64,000 nt of DNA, from positions 27,585,973-27,649,972 of the forward strand of contig NC_019859.2 of assembly GCF_002234675.1 (NCBI RefSeq), written 5' to 3'. Source of the DNA: Oryzias latipes. Its lineage: Eukaryota > Chordata > Actinopteri > Beloniformes > Adrianichthyidae. The position numbers and the translations under genes are program-made. Below the pieces are notes generated by a model. That model was not told the DNA's origin and searched no databases. It saw only the letters and a program-made list of their open reading frames with translations. This document shows positions 1 to 12,661 of the stretch, in pieces (the stretch's first letter is position 1; every line of letters starts with the position of its first letter).

Positions 1-1084
1 TGTGAAAAACTGTGGAAGCGTAGCAGACGTTAGCTTACACAATGCTGCCCACTGCTGTCTTTGTGTTTAACAAACAAGGCCTTCACTTAGATATGACATA
101 CCAACTTGTTAAGTGTCAAAGAGATTAAGGTGATTTGAAGTTTTCTCTTCTCGATGCCTGACAGCAGCTGTGGAGTTTGAGCCAGTGAGTCAGCTGCAGT
201 CAGTGGTTAAGGCTGCTTGTGGTTGCTAATTTTAGCTGCTGCGGTTGTCTGTTTTCACCTTGTACCAGCATAACATGCTTAGCACCCATACTACATTCAA
301 ATGTCCTATGTGTTTGATTGGTTGGATGTGCCATGGGGAGACGGAGACATCGGTATGTTGAAGATGTTTGAGTGCAAAGACTGTCTGTCTGTCTGTCTGC
401 CTTCTTTTTTAGTTCTTCAGGTGTTTCCAGAACATTTTTAGTAGAGTGACCAATGTGGACTCCAAAGCTAGTGGCTGGTCATTAGTTAGCAAACCGTAAA
501 GAATATGTAAACAAAAATGTTGGACACAATGGACAGCCGTAGCCAAGTTTATACAAAAAAAAACATTTTAGAAAATGTCATGTCTGGACTTTACTTTGGC
601 GAAAAATCTGCAGTTTATTACGAAAGTATCAAACTTCATATGAGGATTAGATGAACCATTTGTAATCAGCTTTCAGTTTAAACGAGGGTATTAACAGTGA
701 AACATAGAACTGCTGTGAGTTACAGTGTCTACTTATTTAGAGGTAACACGATGTAAATACAGATGCTTTCCAAAAAATTACAATATCCTGTACAGGTGTT
801 TTCATCTCCATAGTTCCATTTAAATAATAAATTTATGGAATGTAGATTCAAGGGCCACTGTTTAATTGAGTACAAGTATTTTTTTCATTGGGGTTCCAGC
901 CCATAAAACTCTCAAAAACAGAATTTCAAAAAATTTGAATAGTGTGGAAAAGTCTGCCCAAATTCTTTTTTAAGCTGAGTTTCACAAACTAATAATCTAC
1001 TAAACTCAAAGCACCCGCACAGGTTCACCAGATGGCATTAAATTGGTTCAGTTAGGTTCAAAAAAAGAATTCAGACTTAACAAC
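1..1084. other. No gene recognised; possible upstream asb5 sequence
   Basis: I see no coding exon in this stretch. The missing first exon or exons of asb5 (about 65 N-terminal residues in mammalian ASB5) were looked for here and not found, so they lie left of the window or are too divergent to recognise by eye. The sequence is AT-rich with short homopolymer runs. Confidence 0.5.
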
Positions 1085-1560
1085 TAGCCAGAAGACCATC
1101 GTCATCGTCTGGTTAAAGCTGCTAAAAGGAAACTGGCTGTGTCCAAGCAGATCAGAGAAAATGCAGCAGCAAAAGAGACGACCATGGGCTTAAGCAGATT
1201 ATAAAACGGGCAAGATTCAAGAACCTGCAGACTTTGGGTTCCTCTGGTCAAGTCACTTCTGAGCCTTGGCCAACGGCAGAAGCAAATCAACTGGGGCAAG
1301 AAGAAGGAGCCCTGGACTGTTGGCCAGTGGTCCAAGGTCCTATTTTCTGATGAAGGTGTAAAGTGTGTCTTTCATTTGGGAATCAAGATCCAAGGGTTTG
1401 GAGGAAGACTGCTGAGGAGCAGAACCCAGGCTGCTTAAGCTTCATTGGGAATCTCCACAGTCAGTCAGGATTTGGGCTGAAGTGTCCAGCGCTGGTGTTG
1501 GTAAACTCTGCTTTCTTCAATCCAAAATCACTGCAGCAGCCGTTACAGGCACTGGCAACC
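1085..1560 (+). pseudogene. Tc1/mariner transposase remnant
   Basis: Conceptual translation across several frames recovers pieces of a Tc1-like transposase: a helix-turn-helix-side segment, then WSKVLFSDE, then GNQDPRVWRKTAEEQNPGCL, then SSAGVGKLCFLQSKI. These are successive blocks of the DDE catalytic core in fish Tc1-like elements. In-frame stops and at least one frame change between the blocks show the copy is dead. It ends about 130 bases before the first visible asb5 exon and runs into a short dispersed-repeat tail with the motif CCCGAAAGGGATTC. The family is firm from the residue blocks; the exact ends are not. Confidence 0.8.
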
Positions 1561-1686
1561 CTGTGATCCCGAAAGGGATTCAGTTGTTTAAAGAAAATGG
1601 ATGGATCCTTCCACTGCAGTTCAGCAAACACAGTGTCCGGTGCACTGGGTTTTTTCTTTTCATACCAACCCGTCTTGTTTCTGTAG

Positions 1687-4600
1687 GTTCCTGGGCTGAC
1701 CGCTCCCCGCTCCATGAGGCCGCCTCCCAGGGTCGACTACTGGCTCTACGCACCCTTCTTGCTCAGGTATGTTTTCTCTGTTTTTCTGATTCTAAAGTAC
1801 GGGGAATTAAACACAAACAGTAAATTGGGTTTTTTTCTAACCTTCCACTGGTTATCCGACTGATAAATACATCTCATCCATTAAGCAAAATTTGGAATGG
1901 GAAATTGTTGTTGGTATTATTATGGGTTCTCTCATTAGGTGGATTATCCATGTACAGTAAATAGAAATGGGTCTCTTCTGTTTTTTTTTCTTTTTAACAA
2001 GAAAAGGTAAAGAAGAACGAAATTAACATTTAAAATAGGGTTCCTGTTTTAACCAAACCTATCAAATGATCCTTGTGGATTGGCACGAGTGCGACACAGA
2101 GGTTGGCAAGAGTCTGAACTCAACATGTTAGACATCAGGTTTTTCATTAAAGACACAGATCTGTTGGTGCTTGAGATGAAGGCATGAACAGTGAGACCAC
2201 AAAAGCCAACTGTGGTGGGGCTTTTTCACATCTCTGCAATGTTGAGTATCTTATTTAAAAAACGATTCTTTTAAAATGTGATGTGCACATTTTGGAGTTT
2301 AAAAGAAACATCACAAATCAAATGTATGATAAAGAACTTTACATTCAATTCCTTGTAGATTTGGCAATATTTTTAAATACACCTTGACCAATACCAGTTA
2401 ACAGTATTTAATGTCCTGATGGGATGTGCTGAAAGGTGAACAAAAACAACAACTGTGGTGCTTTACAAGCATTTTACACATCGCATCTCTGAGATTTATG
2501 GTGGTTTTCATAAATGATGCTGTAAACTGCATCAATTTTTATCATCTAAAATCGGTTTCTGGCTAATGCATGTTAATCTTTTCACTAGTATTAGTACGTA
2601 AGTATTAGACAATATTATGGTTTGTATAATTATGCAAGGATTAGTCTTTCCTAATGTATAATTTGTCTTGGGGTCCTGTTCTAAAAACATATTGCATAGT
2701 TTGAATAGATTACATACATGGTATATTCATGTTTTTACAGTTATTCATAAATATTTAGTTTACAAACAAGAAATATAGTTTTTAAACTAAATATATAATT
2801 GTATAACAAAAATATTTGACTTTAAAATAAATATTTAGCTCCCTATCTAAATATGTAGTTAGGAAATGTAACATTTATAGATACAAGAATTATATGGAAG
2901 CGATTCTGTAGCATAAATAAAAAGCAAAGTCAAAACCAGAAATGCTTTTTCTTTTTCAAAATGAACCTGCATTTTTTGGCTCAAAATTAATCGCTTCCAT
3001 AGAATTAAAGGTCAAAATGTGCATTTGAGAAAACAGTTTTTTTTCCTCCCAAAAAAGGCTAAAATACCCAAAATATTGCTGGTAATATTTGACTCAGTCA
3101 GTTTACAAACGGCATCCCATAATTTAGCAAGCATTAACTGAGTGTTGTTTTTTTTTGTCACAGGGATATCATGCTAACATTCTGACAATTGATCATGTGA
3201 CACCTCTTCATGAAGCCTGCCTTTCAGGGCACACAGCATGTGTTCGGACATTAATAAACGAGGGAGCCAATGTGAGTATCCTTTGTTGCAACCATTGCTA
3301 CCTAACATTACCAGTGTGTCTATGAACATTTATGGCAACAGTGTTTTGCTCCTGTTTCTGCAGGTGAATGCTGCAACCATCGACGGCATCACACCACTGT
3401 TCAACTGTTGCACTTCAGGAAGCATTGGCTGTATAGAGCTTCTATTGAAGAATGGTGCACAGATTGAGATACAGCACGCACACTTTCCTTCTGCTTTGCA
3501 TGAGGCCTGCAAGAGAGGTAAGTGACATGGCCGCATGCGTATTTGTTGAATAAGATTTATGGCTTTGATGTAGGTACATTTTACTGGCAACTGACAAACA
3601 GAACCATAAACTTAAGGTGATTTAGGTCATTTTTATTTTTTTAAAGAATATTTAAATGAGTTTGAAACAACATCCATCCATCTTCAGAACCTGCTGAAGC
3701 CTGGTAAAAGCCCACACATATATGCAGGGAGAACATGTAAACTCCACACAGAAGGGTCCAAGCTGGGACTCAAACCAGGGCCTTTTTGCTGTGAGGCAAG
3801 AGTGCTAACCACTATGCCACCGTGCAGTCCAACAACATCAAAAATCAAATTTGACAATAATAACATCATGCAATTTTCATTTTCTTTTGTACTAGTTTGT
3901 CTTCTCTGATGGGTGGGGAGCGCCTGCTCCAGGTGGAGAAGTTAAAGTATCTTGGGCAGGGGTCTCCAAATCCCAAGATTTTGGAGGGGTCTCCAAGGGC
4001 CCCCGTCTGCACGTTTTCCAACCAACCAAAGGAATCAGTGAATAAAAGACATTTTTCTGTTTTTGTGAGCAGGGAACAGCCAGTGTGTGGAGTCGCTTCT
4101 CTCTCATGGGGCTGATCCAGACTGTCAGCTTCCTCTCCTGGGTTCTCCTCTCTACGTTAGCTGTCTGCACCAACAACTGGCCTGCTCCCGCGTTCTGCTG
4201 CACCGAGGTGAGGCTCACACCTGGCTATGGCTTGGTACAAGAATTGGATAACACAGTACACTTTGCCACTTGAAAAGGTTTTGAAGCAGTGGCTGTTTTT
4301 TAGGTAGTCTTTTTTCACATTTTTAAGATTTTGATATACCGTATATATTTTTTATATGTAAATCTTTTTTTGGTTGAAGATTTATTCAAGACATTTTGGT
4401 TGTGAAATTTGCCTTGCATCAGTGGAGCATTCCCCGCACCCCCATCCCCAAACACCCACTTCATGTCACCTATTTGTTTACAGGATCCTCTTTTAGCCTA
4501 CAGCCCCTCACAACCCCAACATCCCCATCAATGTTACCGGTGCAACAAAAATGGCGAGCAATAATCTCCAGCCGTACGGTTTTGATCCAGATAACATCTT

Positions 4601-7600
4601 AGATGAGGAAAACAAATTCATTCATGGATCCATTTGTCTGCATCAGAATGGAGCAGAGCAGGGAGCTTTTGGCCCGCCCAGTGCATTTTATTTGTTATAA
4701 ATACATGGACTGCAGTTGGTCACTGACACTGCTTTTTTAAGAAATAATCAAAAATGCAATTTTGAACTTAACTTTTTTATATACTGTATGTCCTCTATTG
4801 TAAAAACAAAAAAAGCCACAAGAACATGTCAAGACACCATTTTCATTAGAGTAGGTCTTTAAGGGGAATGCAGGTTTTTCTTGCAGTTCCCTAGAGGCCC
4901 ATTTGACCACAGTTGAAAGTGGAATGTACGATGGGGGTGTGTGTGGGGGTGTTAAGTATGTGTGAGGCTAATGTAAGTTGCACCTACGGGTGATGCAGTC
5001 GTACAGTGCCCTTACGCCGCACTCTATTCGTTGCTAAAGCATTCATTACAACTGCCCTAGAGGCTTGATACGGGCTGACTGGGGGCAAAAATTAGAAAAA
5101 CCTTTACTGGGAGCACACATGCACTTATCATGTGAACAGCACTCATTGGCCCCTTACACAGTCTGAGTTGTGCGGATGAAGGAAAAATCCATTAGTCTGC
5201 GTCTCACCTACTGCACCCTTTACCCTTCCATGTAGTTTGTGTCTACGAGCTTACAAAGCGGTCTACAACCCTGACATTTTGTGTGGACCACCTATTTGCT
5301 CCATTCAGGCAGTTGTAACTGAGCCCATAAATAGATAGATGACTTTATTAATCCCACAATGGGGAAATTTCATTTATCTGTGGCAGCAACACGACATTCA
5401 GAAATAATCTATATAATATAACATCAATAAAGGACATCACAAATTACATTTATATTAGATAATTAAAAATATTACTAAAATTATTATGAAAAATTATTAT
5501 CAAAAATGAGATTCTTATTAAATAAAGAAATAAATATTAAATAAATACAGCTGCAAAAGTGTAAAAAACATGCGGTCTGCAAAACATGTAAACTGTAAAA
5601 AAACATTACAAATTTTTTCAAAATACAGAAATAACTAATGAAGTTCACACCAAGAAAAAAACCAAACAACTGTTCAGGAACAAAAAACAATTTAAAATTG
5701 AAAAACAACAACTACAACAAAAGTAAATTAATCAATGACTAAACAGAAAAACACCCTGGGATCGTGGAGTGTCACTTTGACACGGTGTTGTACAGTCTGA
5801 TGGCTGTGGGGAGGAATGACCTGCGCTAGCGCTCCTTCTTACACTGAGGGTGCAACAGTCTTGTGCTGAAGGAGCTGGTCAGCGCCTCTACAGTTTGGTG
5901 TAGGGGGTGGGAGGGGTTATCCATGATGGATGTCAGCTTAGCTAACATCCTCCTGTCCGCCACCTCCTCGATGGACTCAAGTGTGCAGCCCAGGACAGAG
6001 CCGGCCCTCCTAACCAGTTTGTTAAGCCTCTTCAAGTCTCTGCCTGCACTGCCCTCCCGCCCAGCACACAATTCCATAAAGGACCACTGAGGCCACCACA
6101 GTGTCGTAAAAGGTCCTCAGCAGCTGTCTGCACACGCCAAAGGACCTCAGTCTCCTCAGCAGGTGAAGGCGACTCTGGCCCCTCCTGTACAGAGCATCCG
6201 TGTTGTTGGACCAGTCCAGTCTGTTGTTCAGGTGAACACCCAGATATTTAAATGTGTCCACGACCTCAATGTCTGAACCCTGGATGTTCACCGGTGACTG
6301 TGATGGTGAGGACCTCTTGAAGTCCAGTATCAGCTCCTTTGTCTTGCTGGTGTTAAGCAGCAGGTGGTTAACTTCACACCAGCTAACAAAGTCAGTGATG
6401 ACCCCCCTGTACTCCTGCTCATCCCCCCCTGATACACAGCCCACAATGGCACTGTCATCTGAGAACTTCTGCAGATGACAGTGGTGGGAGTTGTAGGTGA
6501 AGTCTGATGTGTACAGGGTAAACAGGAATGGGGAGAGCACAGTCCCTTGAGGTGCCCCCGTGCTGCAGACCACCACATCAGACACACAGTCACGCAGCCT
6601 CACAAACTGTGGCCTGTCTGTGAGGTAGTTGATGGTCCAAGCAACCAGATGTTGGTCCACACCTGCAACCTCCAGCTTCCTCCTCAGCAGTGATGGCTGA
6701 ATTGTGTTGAAAGCACTGGAGAAATCAAAAAACATGACTCTCACAGTGCTCCCAGGGGCCTCCAGGTGAGACAGGGCCCGATGCTGCAGGTAGATGATGG
6801 CGTCATCCACCCCGATGCCTGGTCGATATGCAAACTGCAGCGGGTCCAGTGCTGAGCTCACCTGAGTGCGGAGATGGCTGAGGATGATCCTCTCCATATC
6901 CTTCATCAGGTGGGAAGTCAAGGCGACAGGTCTGAAGTGGTTCGGTTCCGTAGGACGAGGTACCTTTGGAACCGGAACCAGGCAGGAAGTCCTCCAGAGG
7001 ACTGGTACCTTCTCCAGTCTGAGGCTCATATTAAATATGAACAGCATCACCACACAGAGCTGGTCTGCACACTCCCTGAGGAGCCTGGAGGTGATGCTGT
7101 CAGGGCCTGTTGCCTTCCTGGCCTTTGTTCTCCTTAACTCCATCCTAACCTGATTCAGGGTGAGGCAGAGGGGGGGTTGGAGGATGAGTGGGCGGTGGCT
7201 GGTCTGGTGCTGTGAGTCGTTGGGGGGGTCCCTTTGCTTCTGTTGGAAGAAGGGGAGAGTGGACTGTTTGGTGCCGAGATGGTAACAGCTGCAGCTGGGA
7301 GGAGACGCCTGAGCTGGAAAGGTGTGAAGAGGGGGCCGAGTGGGTGGAGACTGGGGGCTGGGCAGAATCAAATCTGTTAAAGAACAGGTTCAGTTCATTT
7401 GCCCAGGCTTGGTCAGCTGTGACCTGGCGACCATTTCCAGCCTCAGCATGTCCTGAGATGTGTTTTAGACCCCTCCACACATCACGGATGTTGTTCTGTT
7501 CCAGGCGCTGCTCCAGCTTCTTCCTGTAGCAGTCCTTGCACTTCCTGATGTTGTATTTCAGGTCCCTCTGTACTCTGCGTAGCTCCTCCTTGTCCCCAGA

Positions 7601-9503
7601 GAGAAAAGCCCTCTTCTTCACATTTAGGAGGGTCTTCAGCTCAGGAGTGACCCAGGGCTTGTTGTTGGAAAAACACTGCACTGATTTTGTTTGCACTGTG
7701 TTTTCCACACAAAAATTGACATACTCCGTGATGCAGTCAGTAAGACTGTCAATGTCCTCCCCGTGTGGACTGCAGAGAACGTCCCAGTCTGTGGTGCTAA
7801 AACAGTCCCTTAGTCGCTCTGTTACTTCCTCAGTCCAGATCTTCACCGTTTTAATCTGTGGTTTCTGCTGTTTCACCACTGGAGTGTACGCAGAGGAGAG
7901 ATGGACCAGGTTGTGATCAGAGCGTCCTAAAGGGGGGAGGGGGGCAGAAGCATATGCATTCTTGACGTTAGCATAGAAAAGGTCCAGAGTTTTTCTGTCC
8001 CTCGTATGACAGTTCACATACTGGGTGAAGTTGGACAGGGTGGCGGAGAGGGGGGTGCATGCATGGTTAAAGTCCCCAGAAATCAGGATCAGGGCCTGCG
8101 GGTGTTGTGTCTGCAGCCGGGACACGGTGCTGTGCACGCGCTCACAAGCGACAGCAGCGTCAGCCGACGGAGGGATGTAAACAGTCACCACCAGCACATG
8201 GGAGAACTCCCGTGGAAGGTAGTACGGCCGAACGCTGACTGCCACCAGTTCAATGTCCTTGCTGCAGTGCTGTTCTTTCACAGTGATGTGGTTCGGGTTA
8301 CACCATCTGTCATTCACGAACACCGCCAGACCACCGCCTTTCTTCTTTCCGCTCTGCGCCGCGCTCCGGTCCGCCCGCACCAGCGTGAATCCAGTAACTG
8401 AGACCACGGAGTTTGTCATGTCCTGGTTGAGCCACGTCTCGGTGAAACACAGCAGGCTGCTCTCACGGTACACCCGCTGCAGACACATGAGCGCTGTTAA
8501 CTCGTCCAGCTTGTTAGAGAGCGCGCGGACGTTTCCCATAGTAACGGATGGTAAACATGGCTTGTACCTCCGTCTTCTCTCCCGGCGTTTAACTCCAGCT
8601 CTGCAGCCTCGTCGTTTCCTCCGTATTTCAGCTGGAACATCTGGCTTTCCAGCGAGGAGAATCTCAACTCGTCCAAGAGCTAACAGCTGATCTCAAGTGT
8701 AAACAATGGAGTTGCATCCTAACGGATCCCCTGAGGCCGGTTCAAAAAGTTGAGAAAAAATAAAAAAACAAAAAGCAAAAGTAATGATGTTCCTGTCCTT
8801 TGTCGCAGAACTTTGTAATAGTTGTTGAAAAATACAAAAAACACAAATAAGGTGGAAGAAAATATTAAAAAACGCAAAGTAAGGAACACAAAAAGGTAGA
8901 GCTGCCCAGATAAGCTGCCACACACGCGGCGCCATGGTAACGATAAAGCTACAATTGCTGCAATTTCTTTTTGTCTTATCAGAATTTTTTGCAGTGTTTC
9001 TACGGAATCTTGGCTCTTCAGCACAAAGATGACCTGTCTTTTTAGTTTTGCATGTAAACCAGATGCAGGTTTCTGTCTTCTCCAGGTGCAGACGTAAACT
9101 CTGGCAGAGAAAGCGACAGCCCTCTGCACGCTGCTGCCTCACAGGACAGTGCAGATCAGGTCTCACTGTTATTGCAGTATGGGGCAAATGTCAACTGCAA
9201 GGACAGCAGGGGGCAGCGGCCAGTGGAAATAGCGTCTCCCGGAGGAAAGGCACATTGGCTTCTTGTTGCATATGAAGGTACCGGATCTGTTTTGGAGGAG
9301 CCTTCTGTGACTATGTGTGGAGGCCCCTAGGTCTGTGCAGTCATGGTAACACAAAGCCTTTCTGTGTTCCTTCAGGTTCTCCACAGACCCTTTTTCATCT
9401 GTGCCGTCTCAGGATCAGGAAGCTCATTGGGTGGTCCAGATTAGAACTGTTACCTTTACTCCCTCTTCCTCCGCTGCTCACAAACTACATGCAAAATATG
9501 TAA
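1687..9503 (+). CDS. asb5: Ankyrin repeat and SOCS box protein 5 (5' incomplete)
   Basis: Six exons join in phase: 1687-1766, 3164-3271, 3364-3517, 4073-4207, 9086-9277 and 9376-9503 (stop TAA). All junctions are GT-AG. The 264 visible residues begin with SWADRSPLHEAASQGR, hold about six ankyrin repeats (PLHEA, TPLFN, SPLYVSC, SPLHAAA blocks) and end in a SOCS box (LCRLRIRKLIGWSRL then LPLPPLLTNYMQNM). ASB proteins use the ankyrin repeats to hold substrate and the SOCS box to recruit Elongin B/C and Cullin5 for ubiquitination. ASB5, ASB9 and ASB11 are close relatives; the SOCS-box ending resembles human ASB5 most and the neighbour spcs3 supports this. The N-terminal exon is absent from what I can read. 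Intron 4 (4208-9085) carries an L2-like LINE in the opposite orientation. No AATAAA was found close after the stop. Confidence 0.88.
1767..3163. other. asb5 intron, AT-rich
   Basis: This is the intron between the first two visible asb5 exons. It contains one small inverted-repeat element (2893-3001) and AT-rich sequence with repeated AAATATTTAG-like words around 2740-2850. I see no coding potential. Confidence 0.5.
2893..3001. repeat. Small MITE-like inverted repeat
   Basis: TATGGAAGCGATT at 2893-2905 is exactly reverse-complemented by AATCGCTTCCATA at 2989-3001, leaving an 83-base AT-rich centre. The layout is that of a short non-autonomous DNA element; superfamily not assigned. Confidence 0.6.
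3675..3835 (-). repeat. tRNA-like SINE head fragment
   Basis: Read on the - strand this begins with a gcacGGTGGCATAGTGGTTAGC-type tRNA-like head (A-box-like TAGTGGTTAGC, B-box-like GGTTTGAGTCCC) and continues into CTGTGTGGAGTTTACATG. The same family occurs at 58305-58570 on the + strand. The head-to-body order matches a dispersed teleost tRNA-related repeat. It is intronic in asb5 and is not a tRNA gene. Confidence 0.7.
3893..3975 (+). mobile_element. Short non-LTR retrotransposon fragment
   Basis: Translation gives GGERLLQVEKLKYLG, which resembles the block just before the conserved KYLG motif of a fish non-LTR reverse transcriptase (typical form LPQVEEFKYLGVLF). Only about 80 bases remain. 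It probably belongs to the same LINE type as the fragment at 52050-52690. Confidence 0.55.
4380..4862. repeat. Dispersed repeat, CCACTCAAAT family, partial copy
   Basis: Shares long segments with 13015-13405, 36852-37980 and 59785-60415: a CTCACAACCCC block, an ATGGCGAGCA block, TTCATGGATCCAT, GCATCAGAATGGAGCAG, and an end reading GTAGGTCTTTAA. Fuller copies have inverted ends (AAAGTCCCACTCAAAT at one end, ATTTGAGTGGGTCTTTA at the other), so this is likely a non-autonomous DNA element. This copy lacks the left end. Confidence 0.65.
4915..5310. repeat. Dispersed non-coding repeat, family C copy
   Basis: Shares ordered segments with 54000-54480 and with parts of 15150-16700: AATGTAAGTTGCA, a CACATG-ACTTATCATGTG segment, GGAAAAATCCAT, TCTCACCTACT and TGTGTGGACCA. 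No coding capacity is visible. The superfamily is unknown. Confidence 0.55.
5328..8950 (-). mobile_element. L2/CR1-type LINE, nearly full length
   Basis: A non-LTR retrotransposon lies in asb5 intron 4, antisense to the gene. On its own strand it runs from a 5' leader (about 8950-8700), through one long reading frame with endonuclease then reverse transcriptase, to a 3' tail at about 5380-5328. That tail contains TTTATTAATCCCACAATGG when read on the + strand and ends next to GATAGATA repeats. Such a tail is common among fish L2/CR1-type LINEs. The frame is broken in two places (see the pseudogene entry). No flanking target duplication was identified, so the exact ends are approximate. Confidence 0.88.
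5826..8696 (-). pseudogene. LINE endonuclease/reverse transcriptase with two frameshifts
   Basis: The coding part covers three overlapping frames. The segment from about 8696 to 7145 holds an apurinic-type endonuclease with SGDFNH and GRSDHNLV. The segment from 7371 to 6022 holds a reverse transcriptase with RKATGPDSI, FFDFSSAFNTIQP, GAPQGTVLSPFLF, the catalytic FSDDSAIVG and FKYLGVHL. The segment from 6077 to 5826 holds the C-terminal domain. One frame change falls in the proline-rich linker between 7371 and 7145, the other near 6077-6022. Otherwise the frame is open, so the insertion is fairly young. FSDD in place of YADD/FADD is usual in L2-type elements. Confidence 0.88.
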
Positions 9504-9837
9504 AAACTTGTAAACATGGACGCATGGATCCAGCCCAGCCAAGCAGACCTGGCTGCAGAAATCAACATTCAGAACCAGTAATCTTCGACTGGAACTGGAA
9601 CTGGAACCCCCCCATAGCTTAAAAAGCTATACTTTGACTGGCGACTCTAACAGTTATGGTTTTCCCTGTTTTAAACTTTCAAGTTTTTTCTACAATTCTA
9701 AACACTTTTGGGTTAAAGCAAGTTTTATAATTTCCACTTCTGGCCGATGATGTCAGGTGTCATCTTGTCTACAGCCACGGCCCTCTCAGCACAGCAGTAA
9801 ATTGGTAATGCTAGTTCAATTCAGATTGGCAACATGT

Positions 9838-9920
9838 GCAGGGTGTCCCCTGCCTTCGCCCGTAGTTGGCCAGGATAGGCTCCGGCAGCCCTGTGACCCT
9901 GTAAGGGACAAAACGGAAGA
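9838..9920 (+). repeat. SINE-C tail fragment
   Basis: The segment GGGTGTCCCCTGCCTTCGCC, then GGATAGGCTCCGGCAGCCC and TGTGACCCTGTAAGGGAC, matches the 3' half of the repeat that is complete at 58974-59240. Relatives lie at 12662-12795, 34615-34735 and 57880-57978. Confidence 0.75.
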
Positions 9921-12661
9921 AGATGAAAGAAAGAAGTTCAATTTGTGCAAGAAGAAATGTTTCTCATAAACTAAAAGCTCCAGGCGCGTGTGGGAGGAGC
10001 TACCGCTGTGAGTTCTTTGCCTCATCACTGCATGGAAGCTTTGACTGTGTTCCTCATTTACAATGCATAGAAGGCACAAATTATGTTGGGAGATCAGGTA
10101 TATTTATTTTGAAAAACATCGGTAATTACGTCTCCATGCCTGGATTCATGAAGTCATTCATGAAGTATGCAAGAGCTGCATCTGAATGACGGCTGTTTTC
10201 AGAGGTACTTCCGTCTTTTACCCAGTTTGATGATTGCTGTATGGCAATAGTCTGGGGACAGGAAAAACAAGAATGAAATTAGAGAATCTTTTTTATCATT
10301 GTCTAGATGGAAAAAAAAGTATTATGAAGTTCAGAAATGGAATGCTCCCTTTTAGTTTTGGACTCCACTCGCTGATTCCCTCAACATGCCACGTGCCAAA
10401 GCAAGTCCCTGATTGGTTGATAGGAATTCTGACGTGCCATACCCGATCCTCAAATTGAGCCGCAGGACCTCTGCTTGCGTCCGTTCATTGACTTAACATT
10501 AGAAATGAATGCCCGACATGCTTATCGCATTCCGTGTGAACTTTTATGAACACTTGTATCTTAATACCGAGGCTCTCAGCAGCTTCCTGGAGTAGAACTT
10601 TAGAAAAGGTTTAAAAAAAAAACAGAATAATGCTAAATTGTCTGACATGCACATGTAAATTTGTTAACCAGTATTCTTTTTTGTGACCATAACTCACTCA
10701 TTAAATGTGGTTTTATTACACACAGACTTTAGTGCAAGTCTGTGTAGACTTTACCACTTTCCCCAAGTGATAAACTGCACAAGATAAAAAATTGCGTGTG
10801 TTCCACTTGATCTGTATCACCATCCTGAGAAGCAGGAAGTTGAACAGATAAAGTCCAGCATTAGGATAAGACTTACCAAAAGACTGGTAAATATATTGAC
10901 AGTTGTTCAACTTTGACAAGCTCTGAAAAGCAATAAGGTCAGTAACACAAAATTAATATAAACATACTCCAGAGTCTAGATGGTGCTGGAGATCATGGAA
11001 CTGTTAATGCTTCCCAGCAGGCAGAATACAGTGGAGAACAGGGTAGAACAGCAAAAAAAAAAGAAGGAAATGCATATTGATTGACTGGCAAACACAAACA
11101 GAACAAATACTGGATCAAAGCTGCAAAGCAAATAAATAAGGAAATGACAGCATCAAAGGTGAAACTGATAGGCACTTCTGAACTGATACAACCAAATGAT
11201 ATACACGTGTTTTCTGCCCCGGAGAAAGGGTGGAGAGGGGAGACGGTCATTTTGCTAGATGTGTATGAGGCTTTCGCTAAGCCTTTTCACTAAGAATTCA
11301 TACCATACAGTATGACAGAACACCATCTGTAGGGGGGCATTTGAATACAATTCAGTCTCTCTGGCATTGCGACAGGTTGGGGCTATCCTCTTGGGCGTTT
11401 GGTCTAGGCGACGCCTGTCACATCTACAGGGTCTAGTGGAGGGGGGCTGGGGTGATCAGTTGGGACACGGTCTGAGATGATGGACCAGTTGGGGTTACTC
11501 ATTGAGACACTCATGGATGGCTCTAACCTGTCAAATGCCTTGGGCCTTTTTGGGAAAGTTCTGACCAGAGCTTTTACAAAATGCTTGGGAGTTGGGGCTT
11601 GGGTATGTGGGGCTGAGGATTTGGGCCTGTGGAGTCTGTTGTCCTTGCGTTGCATCCTCATGGCTGGGGAGGCCTGGGGCCCAACACTGGAGGAGCCTGC
11701 GGGACAGGTGGGTCAAATAAAACCAGATGTCAGTCTGGAAGCTGTTCCTGAACTCCCCTCCTTCCTTACATGAAAGTAAATTAAATACAAACTGGGTTTA
11801 TACAAAAATACTACTTGTGTCCAAAGCTAAATATCCTTGACTGTAACAATACAACAGTTGTGTCCAACACAAGACGTCCTCAGGTCCCATCTGCTTGCTG
11901 AACTGTTTGACAGGAAAAGTTACCAAAAAAAAAAGGAAGAAGGAGATGTAGAGGACAGGTGTAAAAAGCAGGTAGTTATTCCAGCCCTGTTGTATGGTCT
12001 AAAGCAGAAGTCCCAATAAACTTACATTTTAAATGTACCAAAAGATTTTGCTCTACATAAAAAAGGTCCTGTCAAATCAACACAAATTCAAAATAGAAAT
12101 ATGGTGCACAACAAAACATACCAAACCTGGAAATATCAATAAAATTTGTGCATTTAAACAAAAACAAATCAAATTCTGTTTTCTTTTATATTGTCTCATT
12201 TGATCAGAACTGGACGCCTGGCATTATTGTGTTTGTGTTTGATGCAAGGTCCTGTGTTGTGGATGGACTGCAGGTGCTCATCAGTGAGACGACACCTGTC
12301 TGCAGTTTGGTTAGTCTTCATCACTTAGAAGAGCTTTTCACACAGAAATGTGCGACCACACATACACATGGATCAAGTCAAATGTAGACGGAGCTGGGGC
12401 ATTTCTGGAGTGAACAATCTGTGCGGTTCTGCAGTGTCGCACTTTCCCTTCAGTGTGCCACGGCACTGCAGCTCAATCTGCTCCATCTGAATCTGCACAG
12501 GACCTGTTTCCACATCGATGGCAAACGGGTTACGAAGCAACAGCAAAAAAAAAATATTATTATTATTTTTTTGTTTTTGTTCTTCAAAGTCGCCAAAGCG
12601 TTGTTCAAACTCAGTGTGCTCAGCTTCTCAGCACAGTGTGTGTTTGTCTCATAGCGCCATC

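Noticed and set aside
7188..8690. Several + strand open frames of 74-145 codons
   Set aside because: They are antisense shadows of the LINE reverse transcriptase and endonuclease frame on the - strand.
8693..9187. 164-codon - strand frame upstream of the LINE
   Set aside because: Covers the LINE 5' leader and then runs antisense through asb5 exon 5; composition is low-complexity and no domain is seen.
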